Below are positions 6,451 through 13,529 of a DNA stretch of 14,429 nt, one piece after another (position 1 is the stretch's first letter; each line of letters opens with the position of its first letter). The notes beneath the pieces are model-generated. The model was not told the origin of the DNA, made no database searches, and saw only the letters and a program-made list of their open reading frames with translations. The stretch is taken from positions 1 through 14,429 of the forward strand of contig JBOFIR010000196.1 of the NCBI GenBank assembly GCA_051650265.1, given 5' to 3'. The DNA is from JBOFEH01 sp051650265. GTDB lineage: Bacteria; Bacillota; Clostridia; Lachnospirales; Cellulosilyticaceae. The translations under genes and the position numbers were made by a program.

Positions 6451-7186
6451 GCAACTCAACTAAATGCTTCCAATACCGACGTGGCATATAACGAAGTTGT
6501 TGACGTTGATTTTTACGCTCCATAATAGCAGTATGATAATAGAATGTTTTGAAAAGATCCTCAAAACCATCATTTTTAAGTTGACCAGAAATTTGTGTAT
6601 AAAATGTTTGTGGGATCTCTTGAAGGTAATAATCTTGCTGATTATAAACGAGCGCCATATGGCGGCGTAAATCATGGATTATAAAATTCTGATCTGAAAA
6701 ACGTGTGATAAAGTGGTTTGCAATCAATGACAAAACCTGATAGTCAGGCTCGATACTACTATAAAAAGTCAGGGGGCCTATTTCTTTGAATCTTACAAAA
6801 CCATAAAGACGATGTACTTCTAAAGAGACTTTTCGATAAAGTGCATCAACAGCGATAATGGTTTCATTATTTTTTGCAAGGTTAATATCAAGGCCATAAC
6901 GATAGCAGAGTCTAAGATAATCCAGAATGAGTGTACCATGAGAGGGGTCTTCACTCAGATACAGGTAGTATACAATCTTGAGTGTATCTCTAGAAAGTTT
7001 ATTCAAAAGACTAGCATAGACGCGCTCGAACTTAGCTTCTTCTGTAGTTACCTCAACTGTTTCATCCAGGAGATTATAATGATAATGGTCTTGCATCACA
7101 ACTTGTGTTGGTGCTCTATTTGAATAGGCATAAAAAATAGCAGTCAAAAGTCCAGGAAAGCTTCCATCATAAAGGTATGTTTTCAT
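6446..7186 (-). CDS. DUF4130/TIGR03915-type DNA metabolism protein, partner of the radical SAM protein
   Basis: This 246-residue soluble protein matches the family that accompanies the radical SAM protein encoded just upstream, and which in other bacteria is fused to a uracil-DNA-glycosylase-like domain (family knowledge recalled, not searched). Features in order: the N-terminal YDGSFPGLLTAIFYAY (6-21), a helical middle, EVHRLYGFVRF (123-133), IEPDY (145-149), IIHDLRR (169-175), and the strongly basic C-terminal ERKNQRQQ...MPRRYWKHL (223-242). The conserved His, Arg and Lys are consistent with nucleic-acid contact. The enzymatic role is unknown. The ribosome binding site AGGAGG (7191-7196) overlaps the radical SAM stop codon, with 8 bases between the genes and 4 from ribosome binding site to ATG, so translation is probably coupled. 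Expression should follow the LexA-type promoter upstream of the first gene. Confidence 0.88.
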   Translation of the reverse strand: MKTYLYDGSFPGLLTAIFYAYSNRAPTQVVMQDHYHYNLLDETVEVTTEEAKFERVYASLLNKLSRDTLKIVYYLYLSEDPSHGTLILDYLRLCYRYGLDINLAKNNETIIAVDALYRKVSLEVHRLYGFVRFKEIGPLTFYSSIEPDYQVLSLIANHFITRFSDQNFIIHDLRRHMALVYNQQDYYLQEIPQTFYTQISGQLKNDGFEDLFKTFYYHTAIMERKNQRQQLRYMPRRYWKHLVELQ

Positions 7187-7194
7187 ATAGCCTC

Positions 7195-8523
7195 CTAAAG
7201 TTCGCCATTTAATGCAGAGGGTGCATCGCTCAGCAAATAGGTTTTGTCTGTAATAGGAACACGTTGTGACAGGTGATCAAAGAGATCTAACTGTCTGCTT
7301 GGTTGATCAATGATATTGAGATCGACAATAGGCATGAGTACATTGCGAATGTGTGAAGCCTCACAATCGACACTTCCATGATATTTGCCTTTACAAAGAA
7401 TAAAATACTGAGCACGTTTTAGTACAATTCGAAGTTTAATGAGGTCCTCAAATGTAAGCGATGCTAGCCGTCTTGCACTTACAATTTTTTTTGCACCACG
7501 CATGCCAATGCCAGGAATACGAATGAGCATTTCATAGGGTGCGGTATTGATCTCCAGTGGGAAATGATCCATATGACGGAGTGCCCAGTTAGTCTTGGGA
7601 TCAAAATTGATATCTAGGGACGGTTCTGCTTCATCCAAGAGCTCGTTGGCCTTAAAACCATAGAGACGAAGTAACCAATCACTTTGGTAGAGTCTATGCT
7701 CACGCAGAGTAGGTGGACTAATAAGTGATGGCAAATTTTGATGCGTATTGACTGGAACATAGGCAGAGTAGTAAACACGTTTAAGATCATATTTTTGATA
7801 AAGCTTTTCTGAAAGCGATAAGATGCTTAAATCTGTTTCTGGAGAGGCACCCACAATAAGTTGGGTGCTTTGGCCACCAGGAACGAAAAGCGGGGCATTA
7901 TGGAAAGATTTCTGCAGGGAATGGTGCTCTGCAATGCCCGCGTGAATAAGTGACATAGGCTTAAAAATCTCTTTTGGATCTTTATCAGGAGCCAGAAGTT
8001 TGAGTGAAGAAGCAGAAGGGAGCTCGAGATTCACACTCATACGATCGGCATATTGTCCACAAGTTGTAATGAGTTCTTGACTAGCACCAGGAATAGCTTT
8101 GACATGGATGTAACCCCTAAAACCGTGAATTAATCTTAATTTTGAGACGACATGTGTCAAGAGCTCCATTGTATGATCGGGTGATATAATAACTGCCGAA
8201 CTTAAAAAGAGACCTTCAATATAGTTGCGTCTATAAAAATTCATGGTGAGTTCTACAATTTCATCTACGGTGAAAGCCGCACGTGATATATCGTTCGATT
8301 TGCGATTGATACAATAAGTACAGTCATAAATACAATAATTAGTGAGTAAAATTTTGAGTAGAGAGATACATCGCCCATCGGGTGTAAAAGAATGGCAGAT
8401 CCCGCCACTAGAAGTTGATCCTAGTTGTCCTTTTTTTGAATTGCGTGATGAACCTGAAGAAGAGCATGAAACATCGTATTTTGCTGCACCAGATAGAATT
8501 TCAAGTTTAGTAGTCAAATTCAT
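7195..8523 (-). CDS. Radical SAM / helix-hairpin-helix putative DNA repair or modification protein (TIGR03916 type)
   Basis: This 442-residue protein has the radical SAM cluster motif C64-x3-C68-x2-C71 (YCIYDCTYCINR), which binds a 4Fe-4S cluster and S-adenosylmethionine. It is preceded by conserved C20 and C43/C52 (ICHSFTPDGRC), a hallmark of this family. The radical SAM barrel runs to about 260. Near the C-terminus a helix-hairpin-helix (about 325-352, with IRIPGIGMRGAKKI) should bind DNA without sequence preference, and C377 and C387 follow. Family knowledge links it to uracil-DNA-glycosylase-like proteins and a role in DNA repair or modification; the reaction is not known to me. The start ATG is preceded by GGGGGTG (8529-8535). 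It is first gene of a two-gene unit with the DUF4130-type gene, under a promoter holding an SOS box. It is likely an oxygen-sensitive enzyme. Confidence 0.93.
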   Translation of the reverse strand: MNLTTKLEILSGAAKYDVSCSSSGSSRNSKKGQLGSTSSGGICHSFTPDGRCISLLKILLTNYCIYDCTYCINRKSNDISRAAFTVDEIVELTMNFYRRNYIEGLFLSSAVIISPDHTMELLTHVVSKLRLIHGFRGYIHVKAIPGASQELITTCGQYADRMSVNLELPSASSLKLLAPDKDPKEIFKPMSLIHAGIAEHHSLQKSFHNAPLFVPGGQSTQLIVGASPETDLSILSLSEKLYQKYDLKRVYYSAYVPVNTHQNLPSLISPPTLREHRLYQSDWLLRLYGFKANELLDEAEPSLDINFDPKTNWALRHMDHFPLEINTAPYEMLIRIPGIGMRGAKKIVSARRLASLTFEDLIKLRIVLKRAQYFILCKGKYHGSVDCEASHIRNVLMPIVDLNIIDQPSRQLDLFDHLSQRVPITDKTYLLSDAPSALNGEL

Positions 8524-8540
8524 AACATCACCCCCTTTCC

Positions 8541-8569
8541 ATCATATAGAACATACGTTCTTTTGTCTA
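8541..8569 (-). promoter_or_regulatory. Promoter of the radical SAM/DUF4130 unit
   Basis: On the minus strand, TAGACA (8564-8569, 5 of 6 to consensus) and TATGAT (8541-8546, 5 of 6) are 17 bases apart. Transcription would start near 8534-8536, leaving a leader of only about a dozen bases with the G-rich ribosome binding site at its 5' end. The spacer contains the LexA box. Confidence 0.75.
8549..8560. promoter_or_regulatory. LexA (SOS) box, GAACATACGTTC
   Basis: The 12-mer is an exact match to the Firmicutes/DinR-type LexA core GAAC-N4-GTTC, and the inner bases (ATAC) also fit the A/T-rich purine-pyrimidine preference. It lies wholly between the -35 and -10 of the radical SAM promoter, so bound LexA would block RNA polymerase. 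Repression relieved by DNA damage is the expected consequence. Whether it also affects the divergent peroxiredoxin gene, whose start is 85 bases away, is open. Confidence 0.8.
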
Positions 8570-8644
8570 GGCATAATTATTGGTATATGACGAGTTGGTG
8601 TAAGCATATAGTAAAATAAAAATAGCCTAAAGGAGCTGATCAAG

Positions 8645-9322
8645 GTGGAAGCTATAACCATGCCTCTTATTGGCGATCGTTTTCCAGATATGATTGTACA
8701 GACTACGCAGGGAGTGAAGAAATTACCTGATGATTACAAAGGGAAATGGTTTGTTCTTTTTAGTCATCCAGGTGATTTTACACCCGTATGTACTACTGAA
8801 TTTGTGGCATTCTCAAAGGATTTTAATAAATATCAGGAACTCGGAACAGAGCTCATTGGATTATCTATTGATCAAGTTTTTGCGCATATGAAATGGTTAC
8901 AATGGATTGAGGAGAATTTGGGTGTGAAGGTCCCGTTTCCAGTCATTGCCGATGCTAGCGGGGAGGTGGCAAAAAAATTAGGGATGATTCATCCTAATAA
9001 AGGTTCTCAGACTGTACGTGCTGTCTTTATCGTAGATCCTAATAGTATAATTCGTATGATCCTATACTATCCTCAAGAAATAGGACGTAATATGGATGAG
9101 ATCTTACGCGCACTTCTTGCATTACAAGTTGCAGACAAAAATGCAGTAGCTACTCCTGCAGATTGGCCAAACAATGATCTGATTGGTAGTGAGGTAATTA
9201 TTCCACCACCACGAGATATTCAAACAGCGCAGGAACGAGAGGGTTGGAATAGTTGTGAGACTTGTCCTAAATGCTATGATTGGTGGTTTTGCCATAAACC
9301 ACTTATTGAAACGAAGAAGTAA
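8645..9322 (+). CDS. 1-Cys/Prx6-type peroxiredoxin (AhpC/TSA family)
   Basis: This 225-residue cytoplasmic thiol peroxidase reduces hydrogen peroxide, organic peroxides or peroxynitrite. The active site is P42-x3-T46-x2-C49 (SHPGDFTPVCTTEF) with the conserved Arg125 (TVRAVFIVDP). The long C-terminal arm and DWPNN/DWWFC pattern place it with Prx6-like archaeal and clostridial enzymes. C210 and C216 (CYDWWFC) match the extra cysteine pair of such proteins, and two more, C204 and C207, create a CxxCxxC cluster. GTG 8645 is chosen because AGGAG (8631-8635) is 9 bases upstream. ATG 8660 with AAGGTGG is a real alternative and would remove five residues. It is divergent from the SOS-controlled radical SAM unit; no clear sigma-A promoter was found. 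The terminator hairpin begins at the stop codon. Confidence 0.93.
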   Translation: MEAITMPLIGDRFPDMIVQTTQGVKKLPDDYKGKWFVLFSHPGDFTPVCTTEFVAFSKDFNKYQELGTELIGLSIDQVFAHMKWLQWIEENLGVKVPFPVIADASGEVAKKLGMIHPNKGSQTVRAVFIVDPNSIIRMILYYPQEIGRNMDEILRALLALQVADKNAVATPADWPNNDLIGSEVIIPPPRDIQTAQEREGWNSCETCPKCYDWWFCHKPLIETKK

Positions 9323-9363
9323 TAAAAAAGGGGAAAAGTGTTTTACTTTTCCCCTTTTTTATT
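9321..9363. terminator. Bidirectional terminator, 19-bp perfect stem
   Basis: Bases 9321-9339 and 9345-9363 are exact reverse complements around loop GTTTT. AAAAAAGGGG on one side and CCCCTTTTTT on the other give a strong intrinsic terminator in either direction. It serves the peroxiredoxin (plus) and the queuosine-precursor transporter (minus); both stop codons overlap the stem ends. Confidence 0.93.
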
Positions 9364-9865
9364 ACTGTTTATGTGCAGTTAAAAGATGTTTGAAAGATTG
9401 CATAATTGCTATGAAAAGCGGAATGCCGACCACGCTTACAACTACAAACTCGCCCATAGCAACTTCGAGTATTGTAAGCATAAGTGGCAGACCAAAGAGT
9501 GCATGGAGCATCCAACCGATAATGAGCCCATTACATAAAGTGGGCCATAATGAGGCAAGTGCAAGACTCCATTTAGATTGGCCTAGCATTTTGCCCGTAA
9601 GGTTTACTGCAGATACACTTATAAAGGTAGCAATTGTTCCAAAGACTACATCCATTAGGCCGTTAGGGCCTAGTAAATTGGCAATGAGACATCCGAGTGT
9701 AAGTCCACCTATATAGAATGGGTCAAAGAATGCGAGTAGAACCAGAACTTCAGCAACCCGAAATTGAAGGCTTCCGTAGCTTATAGGTGCAAGTGCCACA
9801 GTGAGTGTGGCATATAGGGCAGCAACAAGTGCAACTTTCACCATCCTTTTTGTTTTAAATTGCAT
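9362..9865 (-). CDS. queT: QueT-type queuosine precursor transporter (ECF S component)
   Basis: This 167-residue integral membrane protein has about five hydrophobic segments. It belongs to the QueT family, the substrate-binding S components that take up queuosine precursors such as preQ1 through the shared ECF energy-coupling module, which is not in this window. Family landmarks are LQFRVAEVLVLLAFF (33-47), LGCLIANLLGPNG (57-69) and MDVVFGTIATF (71-81). The start is ATG 9863-9865, with AAAGGAG (9874-9880) 8 bases upstream. The leader contains a preQ1 riboswitch, which independently supports the assignment: high preQ1 should lower expression. The promoter is TTGCAA-17-TATAAT. It is monocistronic, convergent with the peroxiredoxin gene. 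An overlapping plus-strand frame through this gene is a shadow. Confidence 0.92.
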   Translation of the reverse strand: MQFKTKRMVKVALVAALYATLTVALAPISYGSLQFRVAEVLVLLAFFDPFYIGGLTLGCLIANLLGPNGLMDVVFGTIATFISVSAVNLTGKMLGQSKWSLALASLWPTLCNGLIIGWMLHALFGLPLMLTILEVAMGEFVVVSVVGIPLFIAIMQSFKHLLTAHKQ

Positions 9866-9881
9866 CGTTTATTCTCCTTTA

Positions 9882-9922
9882 CCTTAGTTTTATTTATAGA
9901 CAGGAGGCTTACGAACTGTCTG
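9882..9922 (-). promoter_or_regulatory. preQ1-I riboswitch
   Basis: On the minus strand, AGACAG (9916-9921) pairs with CTGTCT (9898-9903), enclosing the 12-base loop TTCGTAAGCCTC (9904-9915). An A-rich tail follows, ending AAAACTAAGG (9882-9891), the tail typical of class I preQ1 aptamers that folds back as an H-type pseudoknot. The aptamer starts at the predicted transcription start and ends one base before the ribosome binding site. There is no terminator hairpin between, so control is probably translational, by hiding the ribosome binding site. Confidence 0.85.
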
Positions 9923-9927
9923 ATTTG

Positions 9928-9956
9928 ATTATATAATGTCATAACTTTTGTTGCAA
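9928..9956 (-). promoter_or_regulatory. Promoter of queT
   Basis: On the minus strand, TTGCAA (9951-9956) and a perfect TATAAT (9928-9933) are 17 bases apart. Transcription would start near 9921, exactly at the 5' edge of the preQ1 aptamer, which supports both calls. Confidence 0.8.
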
Positions 9957-10042
9957 GTGTTTATTGATTTATGAAGAGATAACGCAAATACAATAAAAGG
10001 ATAAAAATTTTACTTTAAAATGGTGATTTTTTCAGTAAAAAA

Positions 10043-10051
10043 TGATACAAT
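10043..10051 (+). promoter_or_regulatory. Putative extended -10 promoter of the GH123-like gene
   Basis: TGATACAAT (10043-10051) fits the extended -10 TGnTAnAAT. No convincing -35 is present. Transcription would start near 10058, about 30 bases before ATG 10088. The 222-base gap between the divergent queT and this gene contains nothing else I can name apart from the queT leader and an AT-rich dyad at 10007-10021. Confidence 0.5.
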
Positions 10052-10087
10052 AATCAAGTAAAATTATTAGAATGCATGGGGGATAAC

Positions 10088-11740
10088 ATGAGCATCCAAG
10101 TTAAAAGTATTTCGTCACTGGAAAAAGTATTTACAAACTATGAATTAACAACAGAAGTGGATGGGATCGCATCTCGCTTTCAAAATGAAAGCTATGCTTT
10201 CCAAGTAGCATATAAAGGGGAGCCAACAACACCTTATTTTTATCAATATCTTAAGGTAGAGGTCACTTCACCATTAGAAGATTATATTACACTAAACCGT
10301 GTCGGGCTAGTGCCTTCGGAGTTTCCGGCATATCAACATGGAGATGATGATTATATTACGAAAGAGCCAGGGTTATTTCCTGATCCATTAATGCCGCTTG
10401 AAGGAGGCATGGTAAAAATTTTACCACGTCAGTGGCGTGCACTTTGGGTAGAAGTAGGGCAAGTACCTGAAAATATTTCTGGAACTTTTCCAATCACTGT
10501 AAGTTTTAAAAATGGGCAGGGTGATGTGGTTGCACAAACAGAGCACTATATTAAAATTTTAGAAGGTAACCTTCCAGAACAAAAGTTAATCCATACAGAG
10601 TGGTTCCATGTGGATTGTTTAAGTAACTACTACAATGTACCTGTTTTTTCAGATGCACATTGGACTCGCGTAGAGCAGTATATTCAGACTGCAGCAGATC
10701 ATGGGATTAATATGATTCTGACACCACTCTTTACACCGCCATTAGATACCGAAGTAGGTGGGGAAAGAACAACTGTACAGCTTGTGGATGTTGCAGCTGA
10801 ATCAGGTGTTTATACTTTTGGATTTGAAAAATTAGAACGTTGGATTACAATCTGTAAAAATGCAGGTGTCACTTACTTAGAGATGTCACATCTTTTCACA
10901 CAATGGGGTGCTACAGCTATTCCTAAAATTATGGCAACTGTGGATGGTACATACAAGCAAATTTTTGGATGGAATGATTCGGCTACAGGTGATGCTTACA
11001 GAGCGTTTTTACAAACATTCTTACCACAGCTTATTGAAGTCATCAAAAAGCATGGTATGGAAAAACGTTGCTATTTCCACATTTCAGATGAGCCTAGTCT
11101 CCACCACTTAGAGGATTACAAAAAGGCTAAAGATATGATCAAAGATCTTATTGCTGATTTCCCGATTATTGATGCACTTTCGGATATTGATTTCTATCGT
11201 AGTGGGGCAATAGCCAAACCAATCCCATCAAATGACCATGTGCATACTTTCATTGAAGAGGGTGTTAAGGACTTATGGACCTACTATTGCTGTGCGCAAT
11301 GCACAGATGTTAGTAACCGCTTTATGTCAATGCCAAGCAGCCGTAATCGCATCTTAGCAACCCAACTTTTCAAATACGATATGGAAGGATTTTTACATTG
11401 GGGTTATAATTTCTGGAACGTACAGTTCTCAAAGTATGCCATCGATCCATTTAAGGTAACAGATGCAGGTGCTGCATTCCCATCGGGTGATTCATTCTTA
11501 GTTTACCCAGGTGAGGAAGGTCCAATTAGTTCAATTCGTATGAAAGTGTTAAGAGATGCACTCCAAGATTTACGAGCGATGGAATATCTTGAGACGTTAA
11601 CATCTAAAGAGTATGTAATGGCACTGATTGAGAAAAATGGTGCAGAACCAATTACATTTAGTAGCTATCCACGTACAGCAAGCTATATCTTAAATCTTAG
11701 AAATGAAATCAATCAACATATTGTGGAACACATTGGGTAA
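10088..11740 (+). CDS. GH123/DUF4091-like putative glycoside hydrolase, cytoplasmic
   Basis: This 550-residue protein matches the DUF4091 family, now seen as GH123-type catalytic domains whose characterised members are N-acetylgalactosaminidases. An N-terminal beta-sandwich (about 1-165) precedes a TIM-barrel-like region (about 170-480). The predicted acid/base pair is D334-E335 in FHISDEPSLHHL, the place of the adjacent Asp-Glu used in substrate-assisted catalysis. The family's C-terminal signature (YPGEEGPISSIRMKVLRDALQD) is present. There is no signal peptide, so it would act on imported sugar in the cytoplasm. The substrate is unknown. The start is ATG 10088, with GGGGGA (10078-10083) 4 bases upstream; ATG 10076 lies in front of that ribosome binding site and has none. 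It is a single gene with its own extended -10 promoter and no transporter or sugar gene beside it. Confidence 0.82.
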   Translation: MSIQVKSISSLEKVFTNYELTTEVDGIASRFQNESYAFQVAYKGEPTTPYFYQYLKVEVTSPLEDYITLNRVGLVPSEFPAYQHGDDDYITKEPGLFPDPLMPLEGGMVKILPRQWRALWVEVGQVPENISGTFPITVSFKNGQGDVVAQTEHYIKILEGNLPEQKLIHTEWFHVDCLSNYYNVPVFSDAHWTRVEQYIQTAADHGINMILTPLFTPPLDTEVGGERTTVQLVDVAAESGVYTFGFEKLERWITICKNAGVTYLEMSHLFTQWGATAIPKIMATVDGTYKQIFGWNDSATGDAYRAFLQTFLPQLIEVIKKHGMEKRCYFHISDEPSLHHLEDYKKAKDMIKDLIADFPIIDALSDIDFYRSGAIAKPIPSNDHVHTFIEEGVKDLWTYYCCAQCTDVSNRFMSMPSSRNRILATQLFKYDMEGFLHWGYNFWNVQFSKYAIDPFKVTDAGAAFPSGDSFLVYPGEEGPISSIRMKVLRDALQDLRAMEYLETLTSKEYVMALIEKNGAEPITFSSYPRTASYILNLRNEINQHIVEHIG

Positions 11741-11765
11741 AAGCAAATAACGAATAGACTTATCC

Positions 11766-11795
11766 TTTTCAATTTGTATAAGAGTATGTTATAAT
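11766..11795 (+). promoter_or_regulatory. Promoter of the ABC-F gene
   Basis: TTTTCA (11766-11771) and a perfect TATAAT (11790-11795) are 18 bases apart. Transcription would start near 11802, giving a 40-base leader to ATG 11845. The leader is too short for an attenuator or leader-peptide system of the kind found before some antibiotic-resistance ABC-F genes. Confidence 0.65.
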
Positions 11796-11844
11796 GCATA
11801 GGTTAAATAAAATATACTACATTGAAATAAAGGATGATTGAAAT

Positions 11845-13440
11845 ATGATTACAGTATCAAATGTTAGCTTGTCATTTGGCGGGTCAAAACTCTTTAATGA
11901 TGTAAACCTCAAATTCGTACCAGGAAATTGTTATGGACTCATTGGAGCAAATGGTGCAGGAAAATCAACTTTCCTTAGAATTCTATCGGGTGAACTTGAT
12001 TCATCAACAGGGGAAATCTCTATTCCTCCAAAAATGAGAATGTCTGTCTTAAAGCAAGATCACTACAGATATGATGACTGCGAAGTACTTCAAACTGTTA
12101 TTATGGGTAATGCACGTCTTTATGAGATTATGCAAGAAAAAGATGCGCTTTATGCAAAAGAAGATTTTACAGATGCAGATGGAGAAAAAGCTGCTGAACT
12201 TGAGGGTGAGTTTGCAGAGATGAATGGTTGGGAAGCAGATTCAGAAGCTTCACAAATGCTTCAAGGACTTGGTATTGGAACAGACCTTCACTATATGAAA
12301 ATGAAAGACCTTCAGGGTGGGGAAAAAGTGAAAGTACTTCTTGCCCAAGCTTTATTTGGTCAACCAGGGATTCTTTTATTAGATGAGCCTACCAACCACC
12401 TTGATATTCAATCTGTAAACTGGTTAGAGGACTTCCTATTAAACTTCCCAGGAACAGTTATTGTTGTATCGCATGATAGACATTTCTTAAACACAGTATG
12501 TACACATATCGTAGATATTGACTTTGGTAAGATCAAGATGTATGTAGGGAACTATGATTTCTGGTATGAGTCAAGTCAAATGATTCAAAGTTTAATGAAA
12601 GCACAAAACAAAAAACAAGAAGAGAAAATCAAAGAGCTTCAAAGCTTTATTACACGTTTCTCTGCTAATAAATCAAAATCAAAACAAGCAACATCTCGTA
12701 GAAAATTATTAGATAAGATTACGCTAGAAGAGATGCCAGCATCGACAAGACGCTATCCATTCGTTTCATTTACACAAGATCGTGAAGTTGGAAATGAAAT
12801 CTTATTCGTTGATGGTGTGAGCAAAACTGTTGATGGTGTAAAACTTCTTGATAATGTGACATTTAGAGTTTCAAAAGACGATAAAATTGCAGTAATTGGT
12901 GAAAATGAACTTGCAGTAACAACATTATTCAAGATTTTAGCAGGAGAGATGGAGCCAGACTCAGGAGAAATCAAATGGGGTGTGACAACATCAACATCAT
13001 ACTTCCCTAAAGACAATACAGAGTACTTTGAAGGGTCTGATTATGACCTTATCAACTGGTTACGTCAATATTCAGATGATCAGACAGAAAGTTACCTTCG
13101 TGGATTCCTTGGGCGTATGCTTTTTGCAGGAGAAGATGCGCTTAAGTCAGCTAAGGTACTTTCAGGGGGAGAAAAAGTAAGATGTATGTTATCTCGTATG
13201 ATGTTATCTGGATCAAACGTACTCTTACTAGATCAACCAACGAACCACTTAGACCTTGAGTCTATTACAGCACTTAACAATGGGCTGATTTCATTCAAAG
13301 GGAATATGCTCTTTGCATCACATGACCACCAATTTATCCAAACGATTGCAAATCGTATCATTGAAGTAAAAGAAGTAGGTATTGTTGATAAGCTAGGAAC
13401 TTATGACGAATACTTAGAGTCAAAAGGTATCAAATCATAA
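11845..13440 (+). CDS. ABC-F family ATPase (YbiT/YkpA-like)
   Basis: This 531-residue soluble protein has two ABC domains joined by a charged helical linker (about 242-300) and no membrane segments: an ABC-F ribosome-associated factor. NBD1 is canonical: Walker A GANGAGKST (34-42), signature LQGGEK (156-161), Walker B LLLDEP with catalytic E181, and the SHD switch (209-211). NBD2 is degenerate. Its P-loop reads GENELAVTT (352-360), lacking the Gly-Lys pair, and its Walker B is LLLDQP, with Q464 where the catalytic Glu belongs; the signature LSGGEK (439-444) is kept. The KWGVTTSTSYFPKDN stretch (377-391) is characteristic of Gram-positive YbiT-like members. A housekeeping translation role is more likely than antibiotic resistance. 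The ribosome binding site AAGGA (11830-11834) is 10 bases before ATG 11845. It has its own promoter and terminator. Confidence 0.93.
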   Translation: MITVSNVSLSFGGSKLFNDVNLKFVPGNCYGLIGANGAGKSTFLRILSGELDSSTGEISIPPKMRMSVLKQDHYRYDDCEVLQTVIMGNARLYEIMQEKDALYAKEDFTDADGEKAAELEGEFAEMNGWEADSEASQMLQGLGIGTDLHYMKMKDLQGGEKVKVLLAQALFGQPGILLLDEPTNHLDIQSVNWLEDFLLNFPGTVIVVSHDRHFLNTVCTHIVDIDFGKIKMYVGNYDFWYESSQMIQSLMKAQNKKQEEKIKELQSFITRFSANKSKSKQATSRRKLLDKITLEEMPASTRRYPFVSFTQDREVGNEILFVDGVSKTVDGVKLLDNVTFRVSKDDKIAVIGENELAVTTLFKILAGEMEPDSGEIKWGVTTSTSYFPKDNTEYFEGSDYDLINWLRQYSDDQTESYLRGFLGRMLFAGEDALKSAKVLSGGEKVRCMLSRMMLSGSNVLLLDQPTNHLDLESITALNNGLISFKGNMLFASHDHQFIQTIANRIIEVKEVGIVDKLGTYDEYLESKGIKS

Positions 13441-13450
13441 TTCAAAAAGC

Positions 13451-13492
13451 AACAGATTAAGTGTGTCGTAAGACTGCTTAGTCTGTTTTTTT
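13451..13492 (+). terminator. Intrinsic terminator of the ABC-F gene
   Basis: AACAGATTAAG (13451-13461) pairs with CTTAGTCTGTT (13477-13487) with one G-T pair. An inner stem with a small bulge around loop GTAA continues the hairpin, and seven T's follow (13486-13492). It is the only terminator in the window with a conventional unpaired T-run and an imperfect stem. Confidence 0.85.
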
Positions 13493-13529
13493 ATGGGAGG
13501 ATCGGCATAAAAAATTCAATTGATAAAAC

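Noticed and set aside
8571..8585. PerR-box-like sequence (core ATAATTATT) between the radical SAM and peroxiredoxin genes
   Set aside because: It matches about 10 of 15 bases of TTATAATnATTATAA, with the second half-site poor. In AT-rich DNA this is expected by chance, although the peroxiredoxin context makes it tempting.
9255..9716. Plus-strand open frame of 153 codons overlapping the end of the peroxiredoxin gene and most of queT
   Set aside because: It runs antisense to a clear membrane-protein gene with promoter and riboswitch, crosses the terminator at 9321-9363, and has no ribosome binding site or recognisable domain.
10007..10021. AT-rich dyad ATTTTA-CTT-TAAAAT upstream of the GH123-like gene
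   Set aside because: Arms of six A/T bases occur readily by chance in this composition. No match to a CcpA cre site or another operator I know.
11845..13440. Antibiotic-resistance ABC-F (Vga/Lsa/OptrA-like)
   Set aside because: Overall sequence features fit the YbiT-like housekeeping group, and the short leader has no attenuator.
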